From Clytia hemisphaerica (taxonomy: Eukaryota; Cnidaria; Hydrozoa; Leptothecata; Clytiidae), in contig CACVBU010000490.1 of assembly GCA_902728285.1 (NCBI GenBank), positions 1,250,650 to 1,314,649 of the forward strand: 64,000 nucleotides of DNA. The letters are read 5' to 3'. The translations under genes and the position numbers were made by a program. Shown here in pieces: positions 52,233 to 64,000 of the stretch. Below the pieces are notes generated by a model. The model ran no database searches. It saw nothing but the letters and a program-made list of their open reading frames with translations, and had not been told where the DNA came from. Positions within the stretch are counted from its first letter, which is position 1; the number at the start of each line of letters is the position of its first letter.

Positions 52233-53745
52233 CATGTATAGGGAAAGAGTTTTACTAATATTACCAAATATTTCGAAATATTTTCAAAAATGATAAAATA
52301 TTTTGAGAGAAAAGAAATCTAGTCTTTACTATTTTATTCGAGTCTAATTAATTCAAGGATGTATAACCTAGAAAGCTTCTGCTGGTTCCGGTAGCACTGT
52401 TGGAAAAAAAACAAAAATGATATAATGCACAGCGGTAACTTTATATCATTTCTATTATGAGATATTTCCCCAACCTCGCTTGTTTCAAGAAAAGAAGAGA
52501 CAAACCCTTGTAATAATTTGTCCTTAAAACCGATATATGGATTATTCTTCTATGAACGCTTCTTTTATAAGAACCTGTAAATTTTGGCTGATGCCTGGCT
52601 GTTTTTCTTGTGATTTTCAGGCTTAAATGCTTTCCCTTTATTCACTTTTAGATAAATCAGTATTTCTAAGCAGGGATATGATAAAGCTATGCTTCTACGC
52701 AACTTCTGAAATCTGAAGGTGAAGTTGTTCTGAACTTGTTCTTAGGTCTTTGTAAGAATAGAGCCTAGTGTTCTCATAAATTTGTTCTCAAAAAAGCCTC
52801 ATTTAGCATAGAAACTTTTTTGGTCTCTTATTTCCCCCGAAGGAATTACGCATTCAGATTTTCTGTCTTTGAGGAACAACCACAATAAAACCATTTCTGT
52901 TACATCAAGGAAAATTCTTTGATTAACAAATCCTGAATTTTCAAAGAGTGTATATATTGTATTTATAAGATGATCTTTTTTCATGAAAATCACGCCCATG
53001 AAAGCCACCAATATTGCAATATCGGGCTAGGAATTTTTGAGAACCTTGGCTGACACGTATGAAAACCAAAACCTTTTGAAATAATCTCATTGAAAAACAA
53101 TTTTTATTGAAAATAATTTCTTATGATTGAAAATTGTATTGTCTTTGAACGAAAATTGAAAGAAAAAACCTTAGTAATAACCCGAACAAAGCGCTTACAC
53201 GATGTTTGACAAACATCCATATCACGTATAGGAAATATTTCTTTTTTGACAGTTCCATTTCATTGTTGGGCTTTTCGGAAGGATAGAGTAAAGACCTTCA
53301 ATCCCTCATTTAAATCCAATCCACAGAGGGGAGTCGATCATTACATTCTACTGAAGCAAACTAAAAGGACAACATTTACTTTCAACTTAGATTAATAAAG
53401 GTATACATTTTTATCTTGAAAACATTGGATAAGTTTCTGCCATTATTTTAAATCCAGTGACATTTTTAGGCCACACTTTCAAGATATGTAGTAAATTACA
53501 GACAGAGCTAGAGACCTATAGACTTACTTTACATATCTTAAAGTTGGTGAATTTTCTTTGATACTTCCCAGCCGGCACACAACGTTATTTCAACGTTCAT
53601 CTAACGTTATATGGACAGTAGCCTGGATATTTTTCTCTGTTTTTTTCTGAAATTTTAATTGGTAAACCTATCATACTCTTTCCTATTCCGGTTTATTCTA
53701 ATATTCTAATCTTGGTTTTATTTTTAGATAAAACACATCAACAAC
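52233..53745. other. Intergenic and 5' region of the peptide gene
   Basis: Contains a diverged ACACG...ATAAGAAC element (about 52556-52796). TTTTATTTTTAG at 53716-53727 looks like a splice acceptor, so the peptide gene probably has a non-coding first exon upstream. Nothing else was seen. Confidence 0.4.
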
Positions 53746-54265
53746 ATGTCAAGCTTACCTGAAATCACATACTCATTTACTGTTATCTTTTTGGTCATAT
53801 CATTTTGCTCTTGCCGAGCGCTCGAGCGGGAAGAAGCAGAAGGTCTAGCCTCAATGCGTCGAGAAATCCCTCCAGGCTTGATGAAACAGTACAAACCCGC
53901 TGGTAAAAAACGTACGGCAGAAATCCCCAGAGCACAATTGGAAAGAGTTTTACAGGCATACCTCAAAAAACAGCTTGAAAATCAAAACAATGAATGAAAG
54001 ACTGGTTGCCCAGCTTTTATCTTTACTCACAGAAGACAAACGCTCATCGCTTAAGCTACCGTTTTACAACATTTTACCAGGCTTCCAAAATATCGAAAAA
54101 CGTGACGCGATACCGTTCGTTCGTCCTGGGAAACGCAACATACAATCAAGGCGTAACCTAATGGCAGATCTTATCCCGCTTTTAATGATGAGCTCTGAAC
54201 AAAATGGGGATAGTACAAAAGAAGGTGATTTGTCGTTCAAAGATACTAAAACAATTTTGAGCTGA
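53746..54265 (+). CDS. Candidate neuropeptide precursor, frame broken once
   Basis: ORF 1 (53746-53997, 83 residues) starts with a signal peptide (SFTVIFLVISFCSCRA). It then has RR-EIPPGLMKQYKPAG-KKR, a peptide bounded by basic cleavage sites and ending in the Gly that is turned into a C-terminal amide. In the +1 frame, overlapping its end and running to a stop at 54265, comes IEKR-DAIPFVRPG-KR, a second classic amidation/cleavage cassette predicting an RPamide. Short direct repeat TGAATGAA (53991-53998) lies exactly where the frames meet; one 4-bp unit fewer would make a single precursor of about 173 residues. Possible explanations are an assembly or individual indel, a decayed gene, or a real two-frame arrangement. 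Cnidarians make RPamide-type peptides by this processing. AATAAA lies at 54854. Confidence 0.62.
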
Positions 54266-55240
54266 ATGACATACATGAACAAAATGAGTCAAGCTTTAAC
54301 GTGATACAAAAAATCAAACTGGAATCGGAAAAACGGCATAAAACAATAAGAATTGACCATTAGGAGTAAGAACGATTTTCAAATTACACTCTCTTTAATG
54401 TAAACCTATATAATTTGAATCTTTCTGTAATTCGAACTAAAAGCATTAGTTCGAAACTTTCTTTAATTCGAACTAAAAGCCTTAATCTCTTGAAGATTGA
54501 ATTTTATCTACTTTAAATTTGGAAAAATTTTTCTATCTCTCTAATTCGAATCCCCCTGTTATTAGAAAATTGTTGATATCTTAAAGATCGAATTATAGAA
54601 AGTTGTACTTATAACCTACGAAGCTGTTAAGCGAACGTTTATTTTACTAATTTGAATTTTGTAAAAATGATGAAAAGATAGGCTACGTCATATCTTTCTT
54701 CGTTTCGAGCGTAAAACTCCTACCCTTAGTAAGCCCCTAAAAGCCTGGGGTTGTCTATTGTGTAGACTAATGAAAAGATAAATTAATTGTACACAATATG
54801 TAAACTTATAATCTCATGTTATTTACACAGTACTATTATACACAAAATTACGAAATAAATTTCAAGCATAAATGTTTTGTTTGTTTTTTCACGTGACCAA
54901 CGTTGTCAAGGCTTATTCTGCGCGCCGTGCGACTTTTTTTAATACACATCTAGCTGATGTCTAACTAGATCTAGCGCTCTAGATGCTTTACACCGCTATT
55001 GAGTACTCGGGATCGATATCAACTCCTGGGTTTATGTGTAAACCTCAGTACAAACAACGTTGTATAAACCATTAATGAAACAACGTGCTGAGACACAAAC
55101 TACAGTGATCTAGCGTCGTATTTCGTAAACCTTTTCAATTAAAAGCATTCTAAAACATTTTGCGACCTGCAATCAACGATTTACGTCAGACCTGCATTCT
55201 TGGGGTCACCTGCATTCTGAGGGTCCACCACACTGTAGTG
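54266..55240. other. Intergenic with pogo-like MITE remnant
   Basis: The 3' side of the peptide gene, then a remnant MITE at 54386-54612, then AT-rich sequence up to the receptor stop codon. Nothing else was recognised. Confidence 0.4.
54386..54612. repeat. pogo/Tigger-like MITE remnant
   Basis: CACTCTCTTTAATGTAAAC is followed by several TAATTCGAACTAAAAGC blocks and CTCTCTAATTCGAATCCCC, ending AAGATCGAATTATAGAAAGT. Several TTCGAA blocks are repeated in tandem. Confidence 0.5.
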
Positions 55241-58200
55241 TCAGTATTGCAATTCTTCATCTGGTGCAGTTAAATCTAAATAGGATGATACATAATCGTT
55301 CTGGTAGTCTGGATCTTGTTTATCACTCACTTCATAATGCGTTGAATCAACAGAATCTTGATTCGGTGGTAGCTCTTTCATATTGTTTTTCGGTAAACCG
55401 GATTTTAAATCGGATTTCAAAACATTCCCAGTATTGTTGAAGGGTCCTTTCGGGAACGATAAATCTTCGCTTAAAAATTTTTTACTGTATGGATATGACA
55501 TTTTATTAGGTTGACAATAAACACCACTCATGTCTTGATAATTATTACCCCCGTCTATAGCTGAAGTCATGTCTTGGTAACTACCCCCGTCTGTCGCTTG
55601 AAGATATTCATTAGAATCTTCTAAATTTGATGTTTTTTGATATTTTTCTATACTTTGATACGGGGGGCTATCTAATGATTGGTATAATACTGATTGTGTA
55701 TCGTCGTCAATGTTTTTTGTGGATTCAACTTTAGAATCTTGTGTTTCTATGTCTAAACCTTGGTAATGTGAAATTTCATCTTGAATACATGAGAGTTTCG
55801 AGTACGACCGATCTTTTCCTCGGAAATTGTCGGAAGTCGGGTCGTTCTCGGGATCAATCTCGTCGTCAATTATGACAGCATGATTTAAATCATACATTTC
55901 AATACTCGCTGTACTGTTTTTATGACTTGGGATAGGAGATGATAAGAGTGATCCTGCACCGGTCATGGATGTTGATAAAGGGCTTCCTTGAGGTATAGAT
56001 GTAGACAAGGGACCTGCTGAAGAGAGATATGAGCTGCTTCCTCCATTTGGGATTGATGCCATGTTTGGTTGAGTATAGTAGGTCCCTTCGTCATCGTTTG
56101 CAGGTTGGAATGTAAACGCTTTATTCGTAGATGCAAGACTTTCGTTTGATTTGCGGCCAGTGTTTGGAGATGGCATATACCGAGTCTTGGCTGATGTCCC
56201 GTCTTGAAATTTGTGTAATTTTCCTTTAGATTTGTTTGACGAACGTAATAATTTTCGGTTATCTGAGGCAGGGCATCTCGAGTTGATACAGCCCTCTTCA
56301 TCGCAAGGAGCTGCCGGGAGTGACCGAGTTTTCATCCAAGATGATGTCCTCCGTACTCGAACACTTAATCGTTGATGTTTCTGATGTTCACATTTCATCG
56401 ATTCTTTCCCATCCTTCTTACGGTCTTTCATACAACAAAATTTGATAAAACACAATATGATAAAAATGAAGACCAGAACGGCAGCGATTCCGATACCAAT
56501 GTAGAGATACATTGATGTTTTATCGTCGGTTGTGGTTGGTCCTGAAAATAGACAATGTTTACAATCAATGAAGATGATGTATACAATTTCTTTTAATTAT
56601 ATTTTAGCGACAGATTGTAGTTTTAATCAGTCTAGCATGCTATACCACTAATTAAAACAAAGTAACAGATTTTAGTTTATAATTATACAAATTGATATTA
56701 TCCCTTAACAATTATCGTATAACACCCATATTACTTTATTACACGGATTATAAACGACTCCAGTCTAATTTTTGATTGATTTTATTAATCGATTCATAAC
56801 TGGCATTGACATATAGCATGGCCCTTATTTCAGATTCAATATTTTCAAGCTATGAGTTAAAATCTCTAAGAGCAACACCTAAAACCAGACAAAAGTTCCT
56901 CTTAATTACTAACGAATTAATACCTTCATTTTAATTATTAATTGAATTTCAAATAAAGAATTTTCTTTTATTTCAAAATCGTCATGTATGATTCTTTCAC
57001 AAATTCGTAATTGCTAGTCATATCCGTGACAGCTCTGGACAAGAGCATCTACGTAGGACGATCATTGATGAAGTTTTGAGGAGGTATAAGGGATTTCCAG
57101 TACAGTCATATCATATTAAAACAAAGGTATATTCAGCCTTTGGCAAGGCGGGTTGGTATAATTGCCAATTTTTGCATTTATTATTGAACCAATTAATGCC
57201 AATTCTAAAACGATCTAACGACTTTGAATAATATTGAAAGTCATCATTAACGAGAAACGCTCATAAACGACGCTCTACTATTCGATATTATTCCCTTATT
57301 CGATGAAAATTTAATTTCGCTCGAAAATCGAATGAAATTTTCTGTCATTATTTTTTCGATCCGGATATGATGGGAAGCTGTTTCACTGTTTTCCTTGATG
57401 CCAACGAGCAATTAAAATAAGTGGCGTTTAAATGCGTGCTCAAATCAAAACAACAACAATTAGTAACAAACCATTTATTTGGACTCTATCAACGACTTTT
57501 CTCTTTCATTGGCAGTTGCAACTGAGCCTGTACTTGACTAATAAAGCATGTAAGATTTTAATGGTAGAAAGGTCTTCAGTGTTCAATGATACAGGCTATT
57601 CGAAACTGTTTTCAAGAAAATAAATGTTGTGGCCAAAAGATATGGCAGCCAAAAAAATATTTTTGTGTAAATTAAGTAGTTTAGAAAATGCCTGACTACT
57701 GAAGTTTGGTATTTTAATCACTTCGATAAAACATAACATGTGCAATAGAAAAAAAAACAGTCATTAGATGAGCATACATTTCTTTGAAATTTTGTCTCAA
57801 TTTATTTCGGACATACTGCATGTAAATCACAATGGAGTCTTCATAACTCGAACCTCCATAACTTGAATGTCTCCTTAACTCAAATAAGGTTTCTCGTCTC
57901 TTTAGTTAACAATCCTTTCTAAACGTTACAGTATAACTCGAAATATTCTTAACTCAACCCTTACAGGTTCGAGTTATAGAGATTGACTGTAGTAAGAAAA
58001 ATAGGATAAGAAACAACTTACTTTTGCAACGTACAGATTTTCGAATTTCACAACCACACTTCTTCGAAACTTCCTCATTCATCAGTCTCCGTCTTGCCAA
58101 AACTTTCTCCGGGTGTTCCCGCCGCCCATCTCTTCTACCGCCCGGGCGTCTTTCAGATCGTCTTTCTGAACAATCTATCACTGCTTCTTCACTGGAACAC

Positions 58201-60249
58201 GCGGCGACACAGCGGAGATTTCCTTTCACACAAACACAGACTTGTTTGCAATCAGTTCGAAATTCTTCATGATTAAGGATTAGCGAATCGTTGTATACAC
58301 AGGAGTCTAGAAATTAAAGGATGAAAAATTAATAAATAGCAAAAAAGGTTTTCCAACATATGCAGGCTCTGAATAGTATCTTACCTCCTAGGAATTCCTC
58401 GAGGAAATTTTATTGTAGTACTCCCGAAACAATCCCATAATGCATCGCTTTTCTAGAACAATTAAAAACTCCGATAAGGTCTATTGGGTCTAAATAAACG
58501 ATTGGTGCATTGTTTAAGAGAAACAGAAAGCTATAAATTAGCCGACCAAGCTGGATTAAGTAGACGACACTTGCTTAGCGAAAAACACGGTACCAGATAG
58601 ACTTTAGTTTTTAATAATCCGTGTCAATAATATGATTGTTGAATGACATAACATGATAAATGATGAAAGAAACATGTTCTTATTTGGACCATTTTGTGAA
58701 TATTTTTGACCATTTCCTTGAGAAATAGGGTGTTTTTGAGTCTACAAAGCCTTAAAATGTTCTTAACTTGTTCTTTACATTTTGTCATCAAAGCCTTATG
58801 TTCTTAAATAGTTTTTTCTTAAAAAAAAGTGTAGTTAAGAGTGACGTGATTGGGTAAGCTCAAAAAGCGTATCTAAAATTAATGAACAAATACCTGTGGC
58901 AACACATTTTTGAGCTTGGCATTCACATTTGTTTACTTTCAATGTTAATGTTACAATCTTCTGATTATATTGTTGCCGGCAATTTGTTATTGGTTGGTTA
59001 CTCCAACATGTTCTTTCACATTCGTTGTTTTGTGTGGATTTAGTGGTTGAGGACTGTTTTGTAGTTGTTGGTTGGGTCGATACTGTTTGTGTTGATTTTG
59101 ATGTGGTGTTGCTAGCTATTGGTAAGGTGACTATAGGTTGTGTTGTTGTGTTAGATGGTTTTGTTGTTGTTGTTTCTGTTTTTGTTGTTGATTGTGTTGT
59201 CAATGTTGTAGGGTCTGTTGTGACTGGTAAGGTAGTCGTTGTTGTTTCTGGGCTTTGTGTTGTGACCGGAGAAGGAGAAACAGTTGTTGCTGGCGTCGTG
59301 GAAAGGGTTGTTGAGATAGTTGCAGTAACTGTCGTTGGTTCGACCCTATCATTTGTTGGTTGTGAGGCTGTCGTTGTTGTTATTGCTGTCTTAACACCTA
59401 TGGAAAAGAGGTCTGAGATGTTGAAATGTTGCTAGCTAAATAAAGCACCCTCGTCCCATATGGAACTCGTTTTCCAGTCTTCAAAAATATCTTTTAGATT
59501 TAGAACGACATGATTGAAAACAATAAGACATGGAACTTATTATTTTCAGTCCTCAAAAAGTATCTTACCAGTACAAAACCAATTCACACATGGAGTATTA
59601 CATCCCAGGACATTGAATGGTATTCGAACAGCTTGTTGACCTGCTGGACATGGTTTGGGAATTCCAGGGTTAGGACAACAGTTCGATTGAACTCCTAAAA
59701 ACATCAACGATAAAGAAGGTTTCATATTTTGTTATATAACGATCGCCATTTATGGAAGCAAACATTCGATTAGCGTAAGGGATTGCCACAATAGATTCGA
59801 ACGTTTGCTTACTAAAATGACAGCTATTCAAAATGTTTGGGTTCTTAAAGTTGTAAATTAACAAAAAATGCAAAACCTCTTTATACTTTGTAATTAGTCG
59901 AAAAATTATCAAACGAACCCAAACATTTTCAAACGTGGTAAAATTACCAATTACTTTTTTTATGAGGACATGATATGATCTTATCTGAAGATAAGAGAAG
60001 AGAATTCTAAAATAGCATTGTGGGTGTCAAAAAATTCCATGTTATCGAACATTACTGAGTATAAAATATGAGAATTTGCAAACGAGTGTTTAAGCGAGTA
60101 TAGTACCATTTAATATGACAAAATTCAGTAAAGATAATTCAATTTTCTAAATAAAACATTCTAAAACCAAAATCTAAAATCTTACCATTAACAATAGATA
60201 AAATCAACACCAATAGGGTAACAAACTGCAGACGACAAACCAAAAACAT
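55241..60249 (-). CDS. Type I membrane protein with mucin-like stalk and Tyr-motif tail, 5 exons
   Basis: Exons in coding order: 60249-60186, 59694-59569, 59397-58894, 58306-58022, 56541-55241. All junctions are phase 1 and the product is 759 residues. Signal peptide MFLVCRLQFVTLLVLILSIV, then a small Cys-rich module (NCCPNPGIPKPC...CNTPCVNWFC, about 26-63), a Thr/Ser-rich mucin-like stretch (about 66-190), a Cys-rich unit (CERTCW...CECQAQKC), and a third Cys-rich exon with a basic stretch (ERRSERRPGGRRDGRRE). One membrane helix (about 338-362) is followed by CC and a 395-residue tail. The tail has YSKL (573), YQGL (586), YQSL (613), YQSI (621), two YQDM (648, 661) and YLDL (747). YxxL/I pairs resemble ITAMs and YxxM binds PI3K SH2 domains in known receptors. 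I infer a phosphotyrosine-signalling or adhesion receptor. Uniform phase-1 introns fit extracellular module shuffling. The family is not recognised. Confidence 0.86.
57828..57993. repeat. pogo/Tigger-like MITE in receptor intron 4
   Basis: The left end has GGAGTCTTCATAACTCGAAC and the right end GTTCGAGTTATAGAGATTGA CTGTA, inverted and of the TCGAA/CAGTCAA type. It abuts the receptor's fourth exon (58022), on the donor side. Confidence 0.65.
58673..58832. repeat. Partial ACACG...ATAAGAAC-family MITE in receptor intron 3
   Basis: Shares GACCATTTT, AAAATGTTCTTAA and AAAGCCTTATGTTCTTAAAT with the copies at 2975 and 60851. Ends CTTAAAAAAAAGTGTA. The left end is unclear. Confidence 0.55.
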
Positions 60250-60850
60250 TATATTCCATGAAAAAGAATATGCCTTTACAATATGAAGACAGGACAGGCC
60301 ACCATCTGAAGAAGGAAAAAAAGAAAGTGGTTTTGAATACCAGAATTGAATCATTAACCAATCAATCAATCAATTTTCGATTGAAATACATAACTTACAT
60401 ACGTACAAAGTTTAACAATTACTTCACCACCAATTAATTTGTTGTTTATTATTAGAAACATCTAAAGTTAATTGGCAGAAACACATACTATACTGCATAT
60501 CTGTGGAGGAAAAATGGATCAATATTTTTTGCTTTTGTTTCCTTAAACGTTCATGATAATATATAAAATTTTCAAAATAACGAATCCAAATGTCCCAGAA
60601 AACGGCTAGATCTAAAAAAAAGGTCAAATGAAAATTTGAATACAGTAAAAAATCAAATTTACAAAACATTTCTTACAGAGACTTTGTTTATCAGATGACG
60701 CATTTACTGCTAATTAAAAAGCTATTAAAAATGATGAAGAGATACAATCACAAATATCCCCTTTGTTTTATTGTTGCTTAGTTGTGTCTGAAATAGAAAA
60801 GAAAATTTAGGAAGAAGATGCCAAAACTAATCAATCAATATAATACAATA
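60250..60850. other. Upstream region of the receptor gene
   Basis: Should contain the 5' UTR and promoter of the minus-strand receptor. No TATA box or other element could be singled out. Confidence 0.4.
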
Positions 60851-61115
60851 CATTTACACGTTGTTTTTTTATATAAGAACAAACTATATAAGAACATAAG
60901 GCTTTGATGGACAAAATATTAAGAACAAGTTGAGAATATTTAAAGGCTAGATGATGGACTCTAAAACATACTTGGAAAATGGACAACAATACTCCCAAAA
61001 TGGTGAAAATAAGAACATGTTATGAATATTTTAAAGCTTCAAACTCAAAAAAAAGTTTTTAAGAACATCCGAAGGCTCCAAAAACTTTGGATGTTCTTGT
61101 AAAATAACGTGCAAT
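60851..61115. mobile_element. ACACG...ATAAGAAC-family MITE, copy 2
   Basis: Begins TTACACGTTGTTTTTTTATA TAAGAAC and ends TGTTCTTGTAAAATAACGTG. The interior is about 80 percent alike, by eye, to the copy 130 bp downstream in the same orientation. Confidence 0.8.
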
Positions 61116-61245
61116 CTTCTTTTGGCATAGTAATTAATTATCTTCTTTTGTTGTTTTTTCTAAGAGAAAAATTCAAATAAAAGATCAGGCATTCTTACTG
61201 TACAACTTAAAGGAATAATCAGGTGTTTTGAAATATTTGAATATG

Positions 61246-61506
61246 GATTACACGTTGTTTTTTATAAGAACAAACTATATAAGAGCATAGGGCTTGAATG
61301 GCTAAAATGTTAAGAACAAGTTAAGAACATTTAAAGGCTAGATGGACTCTAAAACATATTTTCTTAGGAAAATGGCCAAAAATGCTCAGAAACTAGCCAA
61401 AATAAGAACATATTAAGAACATTTTTAGGCTCAAAAATCAAAAAGTTAAGAACATCCGAAGGCTTCAAAAATTTTGAATATTCTTATGAATAAAAAACGT
61501 GTAATC
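61246..61506. mobile_element. ACACG...ATAAGAAC-family MITE, copy 3
   Basis: Begins GATTACACGTTGTTTTTTAT and ends ATAAAAAACGTGTAATC, inverted. Shared words with copy 2 include GGCTAGATG, GGACTCTAAAACATA and AAGAACATCCGAAGGCT. Confidence 0.85.
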
Positions 61507-62656
61507 TTTTTATTGTCCTAAGCAAAAGCTCAAAACAGCCCAATATCCTTTTTGTTGTAAGGTTGTAAGAAAACGAATATCAACCTGCTTCAAATCTCGA
61601 ATTTAGAATGTAGTTGGACAAAAATAATTGGAGGTTTTACTCAGGAACAGAGGGTTTCTGCAGGCCAAATATCTCAAACCATCTGATTAGAAGTGATTAT
61701 CCCTTTAAATCATCAAATAGAAAGGTTTACTCAAAAATTTGGTCAAGAACAAATACAACCAATAATATATAATTTTTCAATGTTACATTTTTTTGACATA
61801 CTATTTTATAACAAGGACTTGTTAGTTCCTTTTATAATATAATGTAGTATACAATGTTGGTATTATGTTCATTAATTATACGTTATTTTTCTTAATATAA
61901 TACAATTTACTTTTGGTGGTGTAAAACTAACAATATTTTAAATCTTATTCCATTATTTGTTTATGTACAAAATAATTACAACTCAAAAGAGGTACACAAA
62001 AATACTATGTGATAAAATAAGGGACCAGCACAACACAAAAAACTATCAAGATTCTGTATTGAGACGAAAATAATTTTGTCCAGCAGACAACGAGTATCTT
62101 AGTTATGGTAGCCAGGAAACTTTGACTAAAATTTCCCTATTTAATTAAAGTTGTGAATGTAACGTATTTGCTTATAGATGATTTGAAAGTTTTCTGCAGT
62201 GAAGCACAGAGACTAAATTTTGAAATAACATCTATGGTGATGTGCATATTCAAAAGAAAGCTTTGAAATTCTGAAGGCAGACAGAGCTAGTTGACTATTG
62301 GATAGAAGAGTTAAGTTTATTCTAATTCGGTTGCTGGCTGAAAGAATTTTCACCTCATCCACAAAAATTCTATTGAATTCTAATAATACTACTTTATATA
62401 CACAATTGAAACAGAAAGATTGTAAAAAAGCGATTCGGACTGATCATTTTACCAGAAAGGCTGATAAAGAAAATGATCAGGCCTATGTGATCGATGCCAA
62501 AACTTAGAACAAAGTACATGATCATATAGTCTTAATCTAATTTACGGTGACGCAAAAATAAAAAAAGAATTGTCTACAAGTACACAACACCGAAAACACA
62601 ATCAAACAGATTTCGAATTAAATTCAAAACCAGTACCGTCTAGACCCTAGTGCAAT
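61507..62656. other. Intergenic, nothing recognised
   Basis: AT-rich. A plus-strand ORF of 69 residues (62298-62504) has no signal peptide, domain or splice context, so no gene is called. Confidence 0.4.
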
Positions 62657-63270
62657 CAGGGGGGGGGGCACGCAGTTACTACAAGACAGTATGACACTAC
62701 CATACACTACCTTACTACCGTGGTGGTACTGTATTCAGAAGTTATGAAAACAGTTACTACACAGTGTAGTAACTGCTGTTTGGGGGTGGTGCCAAACACT
62801 AAAACTAGCACTTTTGATGTAGTATATAAGTGCTTATATTTTAATTCTTTTTAAAGAACTTTCAAAATTTTTCACAAAAAATGAATTTTTTTGTGAAAAA
62901 ATTCTTTGTTAAAAAATTTTTTTTTGTTATAAATGGACGAAAAAAAATTTGAAATTTTTCTCAGACCCAACTTTGAAATTATTTTTCTGTAATTATCATT
63001 AAAATGTTCTCAACAGCTGTTAACCAAGTAAATTAAAAGAAAATCTAGCACAAAATGGTATTAGGTTGAAAAATAATCGCAATTTAGGGTAATTTCGAGC
63101 ATGTTTTTGATGATATCACTCAAAAACAGGGGTGGTACCTGGAAATCTTTTCAGAAAACAGTTACTACCAAGGTGTAGTAACTGCAAAGGGTGGTGGTCC
63201 TGAAAAAAATTGTTGAAAAAGCACTTACTACACATCATGTCTTGTAGTAACTGCGTGCCCCCCCCCCCTG
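62657..63270. mobile_element. hAT-like palindromic MITE, copy B
   Basis: Begins CAGGGGGGGGGGCACGCAGT and ends GTGCCCCCCCCCCCTG, flanked by a 7-bp duplication GTGCAAT (62650-62656 and 63271-63277). It is the same family as 29702-30247 but inserted in the opposite orientation; conserved interior words include CAGCTGTTAACCAAGTAAAT and GGTGGTACCTGGAAATC. Confidence 0.88.
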
Positions 63271-63277
63271 GTGCAAT

Positions 63278-64000
63278 GACAAAATGAGAGAGTTATCCGA
63301 GATTTCGTGCGTCAATCGCAGGCTTTGAGAGGATGGACGGTTTCGGAAGGAGAAAAAATCAAAAAATACAAAACTAAATTCTATCTGACTAAAAAATAAT
63401 TACACAAAAATTGAATAATTTGTTATTAATTTTAAAAAAGGGGATTCAAAAGTAAAATATATGTGTGATTCTGGTTGAAAACAACAATAAAAGAAATTCA
63501 AAAATTTCATGACACGTTTGCAGCTGTGCTTTAGAAGCTAAAATCTTTCAGTTTTCAAATTATTAGAGGTCGAGCAGACAATTTAATTAGTGTCATGAAA
63601 AAGAATCTACGAATGAAACAACAACAGAAAAGAAAACAAAGTGATTCTAAAGAAATGATAAAGATAGCTTATCATACGCATGCGTAGTTCGGCATTTCCA
63701 CCATCAACGAATGTGTGAAAATAAATCAAGTTGCGATCTTGTTTCCTATAGAAGAAAGGAAAACGAAAATGGAAATAAGATAACACGATTTAGATAACCT
63801 TTCGGGGGGTGTATCAGGGATAATTAATCAGGATTTTAAATGTGACTACAAATATTTTGGCGAAAGCTCATTTCAATGTTCAAAGCTTTAGGTAAATCTT
63901 AGAGAAAGCTCCATTTTGGACTTTTTAAACACGGAAAGGGACTTTAGAGGTCGATCATGAGATGAATTGACCCGTAGTACTAATGAAGGGCATTCAGTTA
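63278..64000. other. Intergenic, nothing recognised
   Basis: AT-rich sequence to the window end with no supported feature. Confidence 0.4.

Noticed and set aside
59025..59435. Valine-rich plus-strand ORF of 136 residues
   Set aside because: It is the complement of the Thr-rich mucin exon of the receptor gene, which has correct splice sites and phase.

Overview
This is a window of a metazoan nuclear genome. It is AT-rich, its genes are split by GT-AG introns, and it is full of small inverted-repeat transposons. I would guess a cnidarian: one predicted secretory precursor carries amidated X-RPG-KR and X-KPAG-KKR peptides, and there is a mucin-like receptor with tyrosine motifs. Nothing in the DNA proves the phylum. 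There are no operons and no bacterial signals. I assembled exons by hand from reading frames, splice sites and intron phase; every junction given keeps frame.

Layout. 1-4.7 kb is repeats around one intronless coiled-coil ORF (1516-2739, minus). 5.5-13.3 kb (plus) is a complete 13-exon gamma-glutamyltransferase with a signal peptide. Convergent to it, 14.6-22.9 kb (minus) is WDR18, a ribosome-biogenesis WD40 protein in 9 exons. Its introns host several transposons, including a 1.26-kb element with 55-bp terminal inverted repeats (TIRs) around a broken SWIM zinc-finger ORF. 23.8-25.0 kb (minus) is a ten-finger C2H2 zinc-finger gene. 25.5-30.6 kb (minus) is POP1, the RNase P/MRP subunit, in 9 exons with one GC-AG intron. 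34.7-36.7 kb (plus) is an SR splicing factor (RRM, Gly-rich, RS).

37.6-44.7 kb is almost entirely foldback or TIR elements, some nested. 44.8-48.0 kb (plus) is an unrecognised secreted helical protein whose only coding intron is filled by a repeat. 49.5-50.0 kb holds two tRNA-like SINE heads around a MITE. 53.7-54.3 kb (plus) is a candidate neuropeptide precursor with an apparent 4-bp frameshift. 55.2-60.2 kb (minus) is a 5-exon type I membrane protein with Cys-rich and Thr-rich ectodomain and a long tail of YxxL/YxxM motifs. 60.8-63.3 kb holds more transposons, including a hAT-like palindromic element seen also at 29.7 kb.

GGT, WDR18, POP1 and the SR factor are housekeeping genes with no functional link to each other. 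The parts most likely to be new are the neuropeptide precursor, the tyrosine-motif receptor, the secreted 685-residue protein, and two transposon architectures: TIR elements enclosing tRNA-like sequences, and elements with GGACCTACC/GGTAGGTCC ends that carry tandem arrays.
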